Positions 5,564-13,470 of a stretch of DNA of 24,297 bases are shown here, in pieces; the stretch's first letter is position 1; each line of letters starts with the position of its first letter. Position numbers and translations under genes: made by a program. Under the pieces are notes generated by a model. It was not told the origin of the DNA, made no database searches, and saw only the letters and a program-made list of their open reading frames with translations. The stretch lies in contig CALKAK010000200.1 in the NCBI GenBank assembly GCA_937983015.1, forward strand, positions 1 to 24,297. The letters run 5' to 3'. Source of the DNA: an uncultured Bacillaceae bacterium. Its GTDB lineage: Bacteria > Bacillota > Bacilli > Bacillales > Caldibacillaceae.

Positions 5564-7492
5564 TTGGAAACGAACATGAAATTGGCGAAACCGAACATGG
5601 ATCCAAACATGGCAAATTTCCCGAAAAACATATTGAACAATCCGACTCATTTGGAATTCACCCTAGCGATCGCAAGCGGGATTCTTATTGCCCTTGGCTG
5701 GTTGAGCGACAAAATGGGACAGGAAACATTAGCCGTTACCCTTTTCATCGCCAGCTTCCTCATCGGTGGTTTTTTCAAAGCCCGGGAAGGAATCATGGAA
5801 ACGATAAAAAACAAGACGCTAAATGTGGAAATCTTAATGATTTTAGCAGCCATAGGCTCCGGAATCATCGGCTACTGGGAAGAAGGGGCGATCTTGATTT
5901 TTATCTTTGCGATGAGTGGCGCCCTTGAGTCCTATACGACAAGTAAAAGTCACCGCGAACTGACCGCACTCATGGACTTACAACCTCAGGAAGCCTGGCT
6001 TATTAAAAACGGCTCTGAAATCCGTGTACCAGTCGAGCAATTACAAGTGGGCGATCATATTCTCGTTAAACCCGGTGAACAAATTCCTGCTGATGGCGTG
6101 ATTGTCAATGGAAAGACTAGTATCGATGAAGCAATGATCACCGGGGAATCGATTCCGGTATATAAAACGGTACAGGATGAAGTTTTTGCGGGCACTGTAA
6201 ATACAAGCGGCGCGATCACTGTTCAAGTAACGAAACCAAATCACGAAACTTTATTCCAGAAAGTCATCGACCTCATTAAACAGGCGCAAGCCGAGCAAAC
6301 GCCGCAACAACAATTTATCGAACGCTTTGAAGCTGTATACGTTTATGTCGTTTTAATCGCCACCGGGATTATGATGTTTCTCCCCTATTACGTATTTAGT
6401 TGGAGCTGGGAGGAAACGTTTTACCGGGCGATTGTTTTACTCGTCGTTGCTTCTCCCTGCGCTGTGGTTGCATCGATCACACCGGCGATGCTTTCTGCGA
6501 TTTCCAATGGCGCTCGGAACGGAATCCTTTTCAAAAGCGGAAATCATCTAGAAGCACTGAGTCACTTAAAAGCTGTTGCCCTCGATAAAACTGGTACATT
6601 AACTGTTGGCCGACCGGAAGTTACCGACTTTGTCGTTGACAAGTCTATGCAGGCTCAAGAACTATCGATCTTACAAGCCGTTGCCTCAATAGAAAATCAA
6701 TCTAATCACCCGCTCGCCCAGGCGATCGTCCGCTTCGCACAAAAAAGAAATATAACCACATTTCTTGAAACGGATTATGTCGAGGATGTAACGGGCTGGG
6801 GGATACGTGGCAAAATCAATGAAGATATTTGGAAAATCGGGAAAAAGGATTTTATGGACGAAAGCGAACGATGGTTAAAGCTAGTAGATCAGTTTGCTGA
6901 AGAGGGCAAGACGGCCGTCCTTGTACAAAAAAACGAACAAGTAGTCGGGATTCTTGCCTTAAAAGATCAGCTTCGGGAACATGCAAAAGCGGCTATTTCC
7001 ACTTTGAAATCTTTGGGCGTAAAACCAATCATGTTAACCGGCGATAACGATTCAACCGCACGAAAAATCGCCGCCGATGTCGGGGTGAGCGATTATGTTT
7101 CCGAATGTTTACCGGATGAAAAACTGGAAAAAATTAAAGAGATCAAAGAAACCATTGGAACTACTGCCATGGTCGGAGATGGTATCAATGATGCACCGGC
7201 ATTAGCGACCGCTGACATCGGAATTGCAATGGGAGAAGGTACGGATGTTGCTTTAGAAACTGCGGATGTCGTGTTAATGAAAAACAACTTGTTAAAAATC
7301 CCTCAAGCCATCAAACTTTCTAGAAAACTAAACCGCATCGTAAAACAAAATCTAACATTTTCTGTTGCAGTGATTATTTTGCTGATCATTTCCAACTTTA
7401 CTACCGGCATCGATCTCCCTTTTGCGGTCATCGGCCATGAAGGAAGCACCATCTTAGTGATTTTAAACGGATTACGTTTATTGCGCTCTTGA
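5564..7492 (+). CDS. pfeT: PfeT/ZosA-type P1B ATPase, Fe2+ efflux pump
   Basis: A 642-residue heavy-metal P-type ATPase of the inner membrane. Motifs in order: actuator TGES (193-196), membrane metal site SPC (297-299), phosphorylation site DKTGT (Asp341), nucleotide-domain HP (Asn-His-Pro 381-383), hinge GDGINDAP (538-545), and HEGST (625-629) in the last helix pair. SPC together with HEG(G)xT marks the P1B-4 subgroup. There is no N-terminal CxxC metal domain, unlike CadA or CopA. Length matches B. subtilis PfeT (formerly ZosA, 637 residues), which exports ferrous iron and protects against iron and peroxide stress. TTG 5564 is chosen because AAGGAGGAG lies 7 bases upstream. The Fur-like boxes upstream agree with an iron role. 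Zinc or cobalt as substrate cannot be excluded from sequence. Confidence 0.85.
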   Translation: METNMKLAKPNMDPNMANFPKNILNNPTHLEFTLAIASGILIALGWLSDKMGQETLAVTLFIASFLIGGFFKAREGIMETIKNKTLNVEILMILAAIGSGIIGYWEEGAILIFIFAMSGALESYTTSKSHRELTALMDLQPQEAWLIKNGSEIRVPVEQLQVGDHILVKPGEQIPADGVIVNGKTSIDEAMITGESIPVYKTVQDEVFAGTVNTSGAITVQVTKPNHETLFQKVIDLIKQAQAEQTPQQQFIERFEAVYVYVVLIATGIMMFLPYYVFSWSWEETFYRAIVLLVVASPCAVVASITPAMLSAISNGARNGILFKSGNHLEALSHLKAVALDKTGTLTVGRPEVTDFVVDKSMQAQELSILQAVASIENQSNHPLAQAIVRFAQKRNITTFLETDYVEDVTGWGIRGKINEDIWKIGKKDFMDESERWLKLVDQFAEEGKTAVLVQKNEQVVGILALKDQLREHAKAAISTLKSLGVKPIMLTGDNDSTARKIAADVGVSDYVSECLPDEKLEKIKEIKETIGTTAMVGDGINDAPALATADIGIAMGEGTDVALETADVVLMKNNLLKIPQAIKLSRKLNRIVKQNLTFSVAVIILLIISNFTTGIDLPFAVIGHEGSTILVILNGLRLLRS

Positions 7493-7493
7493 T

Positions 7494-7529
7494 TAAAAAA
7501 GTTCGCCCGGTTTCAGGCGAACTTTTTTT
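7494..7529. terminator. Bidirectional rho-independent terminator between pfeT and yfkH
   Basis: AAAAAA-GTTCGCC (to 7507) pairs with GGCGAAC-TTTTTTT (from 7516) around an 8-base loop. The A-run and T-run on both sides let it stop transcripts from pfeT (plus) and the convergent yfkJIH operon (minus). Confidence 0.9.
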
Positions 7530-7558
7530 GTTTCTTATAAAAGAATAAAACGATTTTT

Positions 7559-8401
7559 TCATTCACAAAGCTTGTTTTCATTTTTCTTCCGTTCGATATA
7601 CGCGTTTATTTCGCCACCGATGATCACCGTGTAACTTAACATATAAAGCCAGACCATAAACACAATAACGACACCGATACTCCCATAGGTAACTGTATAA
7701 TTCGCAAAGTTACTGACATAAAAAGAAAATCCAACCGAGGCAACGACCGACGTTAAACTGGCAAATAACGCCCCGGGGAAAACCGTTCGACAAGGTATTT
7801 TTTTATTCGGGGTAATGAAGTAAAGAACGGAAAAATTTATAAATAATATAATCAAACTAATGAGCCAACGAAAGGAATTCCACACGTGTAAAAATTGGTC
7901 TCCGCGATTAAATTTGGAAAATATGAATAATCCTAAGCGACGACCGAAGATCGGTAGCAATAACGCGAATAAAAATGTAAAGATCATGATCGCCGTAAGT
8001 AACACGGAAATAAAACGGACGATGAGAAAATGGCGTTTTTCTTCCAGTTCATACGCCCGATTCATGACACGGATAATCGCGTTCATCCCTGTGGAAGCGG
8101 ACCATAAAGTGACTATAATACCAATTGATAATACATGCTCATTTTCTGAACGATTTGCTTCCGCCAAAATGAATCGTACAACCCCGAAGACCGTCTCCGG
8201 TACAAAATGTTCCATAAAATGCAACAACATCTCTAGTGTGAGCGGTAATAAAGGGAGAAGCGAAATGATCGTGAGCATTAACGGAAAAACGGAAAGAAAT
8301 AAAAAATAAGCAAGCTGGGCCGCGTATCCTGCTGCCTCATGCTCGAGTAATTGGATGTAAATCTCTCTCCCCCAACGCCAAAGGTTTTTCCCAAGCTGCA
8401 T
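7559..8401 (-). CDS. yfkH: YihY-family membrane protein (YfkH-like)
   Basis: A 280-residue polytopic inner-membrane protein with about six hydrophobic helices. The YihY/UPF0761 signature is visible: AAGYAAQLAYFLFLSVFPL at the first helix, LWSASTGMNAIIRVMNRAYE in the middle, and GSIGVVIVFMVWLYMLSYTV with IIGGEINAYIE near the end. The family was once called ribonuclease BN by mistake; its role is unknown. ATG 8401 is used because AGGTGA lies 5 bases before it; the longer frame reaching to 8482 lacks a ribosome site. It is the last gene of the yfkJ-yfkI-yfkH unit, separated from yfkI by 168 bases that hold an imperfect ACAAGT/ACTTGT hairpin but no clear terminator. Confidence 0.88.
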   Translation of the reverse strand: MQLGKNLWRWGREIYIQLLEHEAAGYAAQLAYFLFLSVFPLMLTIISLLPLLPLTLEMLLHFMEHFVPETVFGVVRFILAEANRSENEHVLSIGIIVTLWSASTGMNAIIRVMNRAYELEEKRHFLIVRFISVLLTAIMIFTFLFALLLPIFGRRLGLFIFSKFNRGDQFLHVWNSFRWLISLIILFINFSVLYFITPNKKIPCRTVFPGALFASLTSVVASVGFSFYVSNFANYTVTYGSIGVVIVFMVWLYMLSYTVIIGGEINAYIERKKNENKLCE

Positions 8402-8569
8402 CCTGTTCACCTGCATCATAAAGTTAAGAAAAAAAGGATGCTGGAGTTCACACCAACATCCACAAGGAACGACTACGAACACTCATATTCATTTTTTACC
8501 GATTCAAGAATTCTATTCAAACTGAAGCAAACAAGTTCAATGCAATCACTTGTTGCAAAAATTTTTGGT

Positions 8570-8890
8570 TCATTCTTCTTTCCGGAAGACTTCTTTCGTT
8601 TCTTCTAAAAGTTCTTTTGTTTCCAAACTCGCTTCTTTAATCTCCTGGGCCTTTTCCACGAAAAAACGCAGATCTTCATTGATTTCACGATAAGCTTTCT
8701 GGAGAGCTTCTACTTTCTCCTTGATCCCGGACAAAGTTTTTCCAGGATTGCTCAACACATCCAACACTTTAATCCCGACCTTTTTACCGGAAGAGAACAC
8801 CTCTTTACGAGTTTCGCGATCGAACAATGAGAGGGCCCCACCAACCAAAGCACCGATGAGCATTCCTTTCGCAAGCTTTTTCCTTCCCAT
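8570..8890 (-). CDS. YtxH-type small protein (YfkI-like)
   Basis: A 106-residue protein. The N-terminus MGRKKLAKGMLIGALVGGAL is a short glycine-containing membrane helix flanked by Lys. Then comes DRETRKEV and a long charged amphipathic helix to the C-terminus (..VEALQKAYREINEDLRFF.. ETKELLEETKEVFRKEE). This is the layout of YtxH/general-stress small proteins. The position between the tyrosine phosphatase and the YihY protein equals that of yfkI in B. subtilis, whose yfkJIH operon is reported as stress-inducible. The start is ATG 8890, preceded by GAGGTGAGAAT; only 9 bases separate it from the yfkJ stop. No catalytic function is expected. Confidence 0.8.
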   Translation of the reverse strand: MGRKKLAKGMLIGALVGGALSLFDRETRKEVFSSGKKVGIKVLDVLSNPGKTLSGIKEKVEALQKAYREINEDLRFFVEKAQEIKEASLETKELLEETKEVFRKEE

Positions 8891-8899
8891 ATTCTCACC

Positions 8900-9370
8900 T
8901 CAATCGAGATCCTGCTTAATTTTCTCCAATAGCGCCAGGCACCCATCGTAAATCAATGTATAAGCAAGATCAAAATCACCGGTTATGTACGGATCAGGAA
9001 CATCTTTTTCACGCCGTTCCGGTACAAGATCAAGCAAACGGAAAATGTTCGCATCCCCGCCATACTTCGTTTGTAATTCTTTAAGGTCTCGCAAATTTTC
9101 CGAATCCATAGCAATCACATAATCAAATTCATGTAAATCATCCGGTCGGATCTGTCGGGCATAAATCCCTTCACTGGGGATATTTTTTTCCTGTAATTTT
9201 TTCAAAGTCCCGTGATGCGGCCGATCCCCTTCATGCCAGCCACCAATTCCAGCCGAATCAATAGTGATTTGCCGCTCTAACCCAGCTTTTTTTACGAGAT
9301 CACGGAAAACCGCTTCTGCCATTGGCGAACGACAAATATTCCCTAAACAAACAAATAAAATACGCATCAT
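8900..9370 (-). CDS. yfkJ: Low-molecular-weight protein-tyrosine phosphatase (YfkJ-like)
   Basis: A 156-residue cytoplasmic phosphatase. The N-terminal P-loop VCLGNICRSPMAEA has the C(X)5R signature (Cys8 nucleophile, Arg14). The general-acid loop VPDPY carries Asp126. DSAGIGGWHEGDRP follows the family pattern. It hydrolyses phosphotyrosine, and in some Firmicutes phosphoarginine; the phosphoarginine members (YwlE) are distinguished by a Thr after the catalytic Cys, where this protein has Leu, so tyrosine phosphatase is preferred. It is the first gene of the minus-strand unit with the YtxH-like and YihY genes. ATG ATG at the start follows GGAGGAGGG; either codon may be used. Confidence 0.92.
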   Translation of the reverse strand: MMRILFVCLGNICRSPMAEAVFRDLVKKAGLERQITIDSAGIGGWHEGDRPHHGTLKKLQEKNIPSEGIYARQIRPDDLHEFDYVIAMDSENLRDLKELQTKYGGDANIFRLLDLVPERREKDVPDPYITGDFDLAYTLIYDGCLALLEKIKQDLD

Positions 9371-9459
9371 TAGCCCTCCTCCATTCCAGTGTAATGCTGT
9401 ATCTCTTTCATTGAAACATGTTTTCTAAAATTTGCAAGGAGATAACGCAATCGATTCCT

Positions 9460-9487
9460 TTGCCAGCGGAAAAAAATATGTTATTCT
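9460..9487 (+). promoter_or_regulatory. Candidate promoter of yfkK
   Basis: TTGCCA (9460-9465) and TATTCT (9482-9487) are 16 bases apart and sit just before the AAGGAGGAG ribosome site of yfkK. Confidence 0.45.
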
Positions 9488-9516
9488 GGTGAAAAAGAAT
9501 TAAGGAGGAGCCGGTA

Positions 9517-9753
9517 TTGAATTTAACCGAAAAAAACGCCGAAAATCTAAATTTCATGATAACAAAAATTTACGAGAAATTAAAAATGATGAATATTGAA
9601 GCGGCTAAAAGTATCCCTTTTTCCGAAGACACGTATGATAAAATTTATCAAATCTATCAATACGTCTCTGGCCGTAGCCATTTTTCCCCCGGTGAAATGG
9701 AAGCGATCGCCGATGAACTGGGAAATATCCGCAAAAATTTTCCGGCTACGTGA
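9517..9753 (+). CDS. yfkK: DUF1128-family small protein (YfkK-like)
   Basis: A 78-residue protein matching the DUF1128/YfkK pattern: LTEKNAENLNFMITKIYEKL, then an 'M.NIEAA' turn, FSEDTYDKIYQIYQYVSGRS, and a C-terminal FSPGEMEAIADELGNIRK helix. It is entirely helical, soluble and of unknown function. The TTG start is fixed by TAAGGAGGAG 6 bases upstream. It is divergent from yfkJ, the same arrangement as in B. subtilis. Confidence 0.88.
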   Translation: MNLTEKNAENLNFMITKIYEKLKMMNIEAAKSIPFSEDTYDKIYQIYQYVSGRSHFSPGEMEAIADELGNIRKNFPAT

Positions 9754-9763
9754 GGAGAACGAA

Positions 9764-9808
9764 ATGACACGGTCCCTTAAACACAAGCGAAATCCCTTAC
9801 ATTTTTAA
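9764..9808 (+). CDS. Possible 14-residue basic peptide after yfkK
   Basis: GAGGAGAACGA precedes ATG 9764, which opens MTRSLKHKRNPLHF and a stop, 10 bases after yfkK and before its terminator. The ribosome site is better than chance would need, but such a short frame cannot be trusted without comparison to relatives. Confidence 0.2.
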   Translation: MTRSLKHKRNPLHF

Positions 9809-9852
9809 TAGAATAACGTGACCAAATTTCTATGCAAATAAACGTTACGTAA

Positions 9853-9878
9853 AATACCCGAATCCGGGTATTTTTTTA
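9853..9878 (+). terminator. Rho-independent terminator after yfkK
   Basis: ATACCCG pairs with CGGGTAT around AATC and is followed by TTTTTT. Confidence 0.85.
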
Positions 9879-9879
9879 T

Positions 9880-10368
9880 GTTGCATATCATAAATAATAA
9901 AAAGTTTCCTGATAGAAAACAATTTCTTTCTTTAAATATCCGCTCTCTACTTGCTCAAGCAAAACGCCACATCATCGTTTTAAAAAAATTCTTTAAGAAC
10001 CCTTGATCATACTCACGATCAAAGAATGAAATTGAAAAATCAAGCCGGAGCTGTATAATATCTTTAATGGAGATGAACACCTGCAATTACCACACCTCTA
10101 ATCCTCTAGTAAACTTCAGAAAGCGACCAACTCCTGAAACCTTACCCTTCGACAAAATGATTGCTATGTAATGCGAGCCAAAAAAGCGGTTGTTTAGAAA
10201 ATTTACAAGAATACGGTTCGTCATCAATTTTCTCAGCTCATTCAACGGCAATTTCATAAAGTTAGAAAAACCATCCTGTTTTCATGTTGAAAAATTCCAG
10301 CTAAAAACTGAAATAACACCTCATGTGATCGATTACAAACGACCAATTTTGCGCGAAGGAGGGATACG
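9880..10368. other. Gene-poor region with an isolated strong promoter
   Basis: No recognisable gene in about 490 bases. At 10032-10059 there is TTGAAA-N16-TATAAT, a good sigma-A promoter on the plus strand, preceded by an inverted repeat TTGATC/GATCAA (10003-10022). The promoter is about 300 bases before the next gene (ATG 10369), so it either makes a long leader or drives something small. A 34-codon frame begins at 10067, at about the expected transcript start (ATGGAGATGAAC..), without a ribosome site. Confidence 0.4.
10032..10059 (+). promoter_or_regulatory. Strong sigma-A-like promoter
   Basis: TTGAAA at 10032-10037, a 16-base spacer and a perfect TATAAT at 10054-10059. The downstream product is uncertain; the next clear gene starts at 10369. 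Confidence 0.55.
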
Positions 10369-10587
10369 ATGCGACTTTACCGTTCGGGAGAAGTCGTGGA
10401 AAAAGGCGGGAAATTTATCGAGGTCGGTCACGGTGGTGGAAAATTAAAAAATGCCCGTATAGTTGAAGTGAAAGACAATGAAGCATTACCGGAATTAAAA
10501 CCGTACGAAATCACGATCGAATATAAAGGAGAAAAAAGAAAACGGACTAGACAGCATAAATGGATGCGCCTTACAGATCATCAATGA
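10369..10587 (+). CDS. Small protein resembling YjzC (function unknown)
   Basis: A 72-residue soluble basic protein with ATG 10369 behind GAAGGAGGG. The pattern SGEVVEKGGKFIEVG..GGK, then a V-rich strand, then EALPELKP resembles YjzC-type small Bacillus proteins ('PG..AP..G.Y.EIG..G.....I.L..GD..PE'). The C-terminus (YKGEKRKRTRQHKWMRLTDH) is longer and more basic than in YjzC as I remember it. No catalytic residues can be named. It is monocistronic, with its own terminator downstream. Similarity to YjzC is by eye and tentative; the coding call itself is firmer because of the ribosome site and terminator. Confidence 0.6.
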   Translation: MRLYRSGEVVEKGGKFIEVGHGGGKLKNARIVEVKDNEALPELKPYEITIEYKGEKRKRTRQHKWMRLTDHQ

Positions 10588-10666
10588 CTCCGCTTGATAG
10601 TTTGTAAAATTTCTAGTGTCCTGAATTCCAGAAAACGTGTGTTTTATTTTCCTACTACAAGAATAA

Positions 10667-10714
10667 AGGGAATTCTCCGCATTATCTAATGCAGGAGAAT
10701 TCCCTCTTTCTTTT
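10667..10714 (+). terminator. Long-stem terminator between convergent genes
   Basis: AGGGAATTCTCC-GCATTA pairs with TAATGC-A-GGAGAATTCCCT, an 18-base-pair stem with one bulged A and a minimal TC loop, followed by CTTTCTTTT. It ends the YjzC-like gene and may also stop the convergent map transcript. Confidence 0.8.
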
Positions 10715-10782
10715 ACAGAAAATTATGGGCAGGAATGAATAAACCGCATTGTTGCTGGAGATCAAGATCGGATTAATAAATG

Positions 10783-11547
10783 CTATTCATCTTCAATCGC
10801 ATCTTGATCGGTTAAAATCAACGGACCATCTTTCGTGATGGCGATCGTATGTTCATATTGGGCAGAATTACTACCATCAACCGTGTAGGCCGTCCAACCG
10901 TTAGGATCCATTTTTGTAAAGTATTGACCGACATTGACCATCGGCTCGATTGTGATAACCATTCCTTCTTTTAAACGCGGCCCTTTCCCGGGTAAACCAT
11001 AGTGCGGTACGTCGGGTTTTTCATGCATGGAATGGCCGATTCCATGACCAATAAAATCACGAACAACAGAAAAACCCTGGCTTTCTACATAAGTTTGAAT
11101 CGCATGGCCTATATCGCCAATCCGATTGCCTACGACCGCTTGTTCGATACCGAGATAAAGTGCCTTTTTTGTTACCTCGAGTAATTTTTTATCGGTTTCA
11201 GAAATTTCACCGACCGGATACGTCCAGGCCGAGTCTGCCAGTGCCCCATTTAAGTTCACAACCATATCAATCGTGACAATATCTCCGTTTTTCAAAGGCT
11301 CTTTTCGCGGGAACCCATGGCAGACTTCGTCATTAATACTGGCGCAAGTCGCGTATTTATATCCACGATAACCCTTTTGTTCAGGAGTTGCACCATGTTT
11401 CGCTAAAAATTCGATGACGAATTCTTCAATTTCCCAGGTCGAAACCCCTGGTTTAATCATCTTGGCAATCTCTTTATGACAGCGTGCCAGGAGTTTACCT
11501 GCTTTATGCATATTTTCTATTTCCCGCTTTGATTTTAAAATAATCAT
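10783..11547 (-). CDS. map: Methionine aminopeptidase type I
   Basis: A 254-residue cytoplasmic enzyme that removes the initiator Met from nascent proteins with small second residues. The dinuclear metal ligands are all present: Asp94, Asp105, His168 (IGHGIGHSMHE), Glu201 (TIEPM) and Glu232 (YEHTI), plus His77 (CHGFP). Length and the lack of an N-terminal zinc domain make it type Ia. It is not next to ribosomal protein or adenylate kinase genes, where the essential mapA of Bacillus sits, so it is probably the second copy (YflG/MapB type). ATG 11547 follows GGCGGTGA. An extended -10 promoter is at 11587-11595. Confidence 0.93.
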   Translation of the reverse strand: MIILKSKREIENMHKAGKLLARCHKEIAKMIKPGVSTWEIEEFVIEFLAKHGATPEQKGYRGYKYATCASINDEVCHGFPRKEPLKNGDIVTIDMVVNLNGALADSAWTYPVGEISETDKKLLEVTKKALYLGIEQAVVGNRIGDIGHAIQTYVESQGFSVVRDFIGHGIGHSMHEKPDVPHYGLPGKGPRLKEGMVITIEPMVNVGQYFTKMDPNGWTAYTVDGSNSAQYEHTIAITKDGPLILTDQDAIEDE

Positions 11548-11586
11548 ACTTTCACCGCCTTCAGTCTACTCCAATTTCACTCATCC

Positions 11587-11595
11587 ATTATAGCA
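11587..11595 (-). promoter_or_regulatory. Extended -10 promoter of map
   Basis: The minus strand reads TGCTATAAT, an extended -10 element (TGnTATAAT), about 40 bases before the map start. The -35 region is poor, as is usual for this promoter type. Confidence 0.5.
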
Positions 11596-11686
11596 CAATG
11601 CAGTGTTATTCTATTGGCGAAATATAATTTTTCCGACCGACCATCGATCAAATATGGTTTTTGCATACTGGACAGCATAAAAAAGA

Positions 11687-12061
11687 TCATAAAAATTTTT
11701 CTTCAATTTTCCGCTGGTATTGTTTGAAAACCGAAGAATTGACCTGGATTCTTTTTTTCGCTAACAATGCTTGATAGGAGCGAAGCGCATTCGTCATCTT
11801 ATTTTTATACTGGTCACGCTCAGCAGGATCCGTCACTGTTTTTAACAAATCTTCTACGGTCAATAATTCTTTCCGCAACCGTTGCTCTTCATCATCAAGA
11901 TAGCCGGCGTTTTTCAATACCGTATAAACCATTCGTAATTCTTCCGGTAAACCTTCCAGATGGTTAAGTTTTATCGGCTTTCCGAAACCCGCCAAATGAT
12001 TGAATGCACCTTCTTCATATCCTTGTTTTATTTTTTCCTCAGCAATCCGTGCAAAATCCAT
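11687..12061 (-). CDS. DUF1992 (DnaJ-C28-like domain) protein, YflB-like
   Basis: A 124-residue soluble protein with the DUF1992 signature: IAEEKIKQGYEEGAFNHLAG, then FGKPIKLNHLEGLPEELRM, followed by a helical region (LLTVEDLLKTVTDPAERDQY..). The family occurs alone in bacteria and as part of eukaryotic DNAJC28; its biochemical role is not established. ATG 12061 is preferred over the ATG at 12082, because GGAGGGG precedes 12061 and no ribosome site precedes the longer frame. The map-DUF1992 neighbourhood recalls yflG-yflB of B. subtilis. It is divergent from ampS. Confidence 0.82.
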   Translation of the reverse strand: MDFARIAEEKIKQGYEEGAFNHLAGFGKPIKLNHLEGLPEELRMVYTVLKNAGYLDDEEQRLRKELLTVEDLLKTVTDPAERDQYKNKMTNALRSYQALLAKKRIQVNSSVFKQYQRKIEEKFL

Positions 12062-12134
12062 TTCCACCAGCCCCTCCCCCATTATATTCATTTTCGCTGA
12101 TTTTAACATAAGGCAAGACCCTGTTGCCAATTTT

Positions 12135-12143
12135 TGCTATAAT
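12135..12143 (+). promoter_or_regulatory. Extended -10 promoter of ampS
   Basis: TGCTATAAT on the plus strand, 52 bases before the ampS start and followed by a T-rich stretch. It is the same nonamer as the map promoter. Confidence 0.5.
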
Positions 12144-12194
12144 TTTTTTAATATGAATAAATGATAAATGCAAATACAGGAGGATGAAAAGATC

Positions 12195-13433
12195 ATGGAT
12201 TCCCTGGAACAGTATCTCGAGAAATATGCGGAAGTAGCCGTAAAAGTTGGAGTAAACATCCAGCCGGGACAAACCCTTTTGATTCGCAGCGATATTGAGG
12301 TCGCACCTTTTGTCCGTAAAGTTGTTAAGGCCGCATACGAAAAAGGCGCCAAACATGTTTATGTGGATTGGAGCGATACAGAAGTTACAAAATTAAAATT
12401 CAAACTCGCACCAGAAGAAGCCTTCGCCGAGTTTCCGGAGTGGCTCGCGAACAAAATGAATGATCTCGCCGAGGAAAATGCTGCATTCATGTCAATCGTA
12501 TCAAATGACCCCGATGCTTTGCGAGGAGTTGATACCAACCGGATCGCCACACAACAAAAGGTTGCCGGTGAAGCACTAAAAAAATACTATGATTACATTC
12601 AGGCCGATAAAGTTAGCTGGACCGTGATCGCAGCTGCCTCAAAAGGCTGGGCAGACAAAGTATTCCCGGACAAACCGGAATCAGAACGCGTGAACCTGCT
12701 TTGGGATGAAATTTTCCGGGCCTGTCGTATTTATGAAGATGATCCCGTTCAGGCATGGAAAGAACATGATGAAAAATTACGGAAACTGGCGGACTATTTG
12801 ACGGAAAAACAATATACGGCCTTACATTACCGTGCGCCTGGAACCGATCTGACAATTGGGTTACCGAAAAATCATCTCTGGGTCGGTGGCGGCAGTGTCA
12901 ATGTACGGGGTACTTCCTTCATGGCGAACATTCCTACGGAAGAAGTGTTCACCGCACCCGACCGAAATCGGGTGAACGGTTACGTAACAAGTACAAAACC
13001 GCTTAGCTATGGTGGCAATATCATCGATAATTTCACGGTCACTTTTGAGAATGGTCGTATAGTGGATATTCAGGCTGAAAAAGGCGCAGACATTTTGCAG
13101 AAATTAATCGAATCCGATGAAGGGGCGCGCTATTTGGGTGAGGTTGCGCTTGTCCCGCATAATTCGCCCATTTCCCGCTCCAATGTCCTATTTCTAAACA
13201 CGCTTTTCGATGAGAACGCCTCGAACCATATCGCCATCGGTTCCGCTTATGCCTTCAACCTTAAGGGCGGAAAAGAAATGGACCGCGATGAACTATTGGA
13301 ACACGGGATCAACAACAGTATCGTCCATGTTGATTTCATGATCGGTTCCCAAGAGATGGATATCGACGGGATCACCGCTGATGGAAAAAAAGAACCGGTC
13401 TTCCGAAACGGAAATTGGGCCTTTACCTTATAA
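12195..13433 (+). CDS. ampS: M29 family (thermophilic) aminopeptidase AmpS
   Basis: A 412-residue dinuclear metal aminopeptidase of the cytoplasm, releasing N-terminal residues from peptides. Numbering from ATG 12195, the known metal ligands of the AmpS/AmpT family fall exactly in place: Glu250 (PTEEVF), Glu316 (LGEVAL), His345 (ASNHIAIG), Tyr352, and His378 and Asp380 (VHVDFMIGS). This agreement, together with AGGAGGATG 12-17 bases upstream, selects ATG 12195 over an in-frame start 27 bases earlier. The protein is near the usual 410 residues and looks intact. It is monocistronic, with its own promoter and terminator. Confidence 0.95.
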   Translation: MDSLEQYLEKYAEVAVKVGVNIQPGQTLLIRSDIEVAPFVRKVVKAAYEKGAKHVYVDWSDTEVTKLKFKLAPEEAFAEFPEWLANKMNDLAEENAAFMSIVSNDPDALRGVDTNRIATQQKVAGEALKKYYDYIQADKVSWTVIAAASKGWADKVFPDKPESERVNLLWDEIFRACRIYEDDPVQAWKEHDEKLRKLADYLTEKQYTALHYRAPGTDLTIGLPKNHLWVGGGSVNVRGTSFMANIPTEEVFTAPDRNRVNGYVTSTKPLSYGGNIIDNFTVTFENGRIVDIQAEKGADILQKLIESDEGARYLGEVALVPHNSPISRSNVLFLNTLFDENASNHIAIGSAYAFNLKGGKEMDRDELLEHGINNSIVHVDFMIGSQEMDIDGITADGKKEPVFRNGNWAFTL

Positions 13434-13441
13434 TAAGGATG

Positions 13442-13470
13442 CCGAAAGCCTTAAACGGCTTTCGGTTTAT
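13442..13470 (+). terminator. Rho-independent terminator after ampS
   Basis: CCGAAAGCC pairs with GGCTTTCGG around TTAAAC, followed by TTTAT. It is 8 bases after the stop codon. Confidence 0.8.

Noticed and set aside
5564..7492. Annotation of the P-type ATPase as CadA (cadmium/zinc)
   Set aside because: No N-terminal CxxC domain and no CPC motif in the membrane; SPC plus HEGST and the Fur-like boxes fit the PfeT/ZosA group better.
7860..8309. A 149-codon plus-strand open frame
   Set aside because: It is antisense to the well-supported YihY-family gene, with no ribosome site or recognisable domain.
10190..10447. An 85-codon plus-strand frame overlapping the YjzC-like gene
   Set aside because: No ribosome site precedes it and its second half is the shadow frame of the gene starting at 10369.
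12195..13433. Longer aminopeptidase start 27 bases upstream (12168)
   Set aside because: The upstream start would include the ribosome site AGGAGGATG as codons, and only ATG 12195 puts the metal ligands at the family's known positions.
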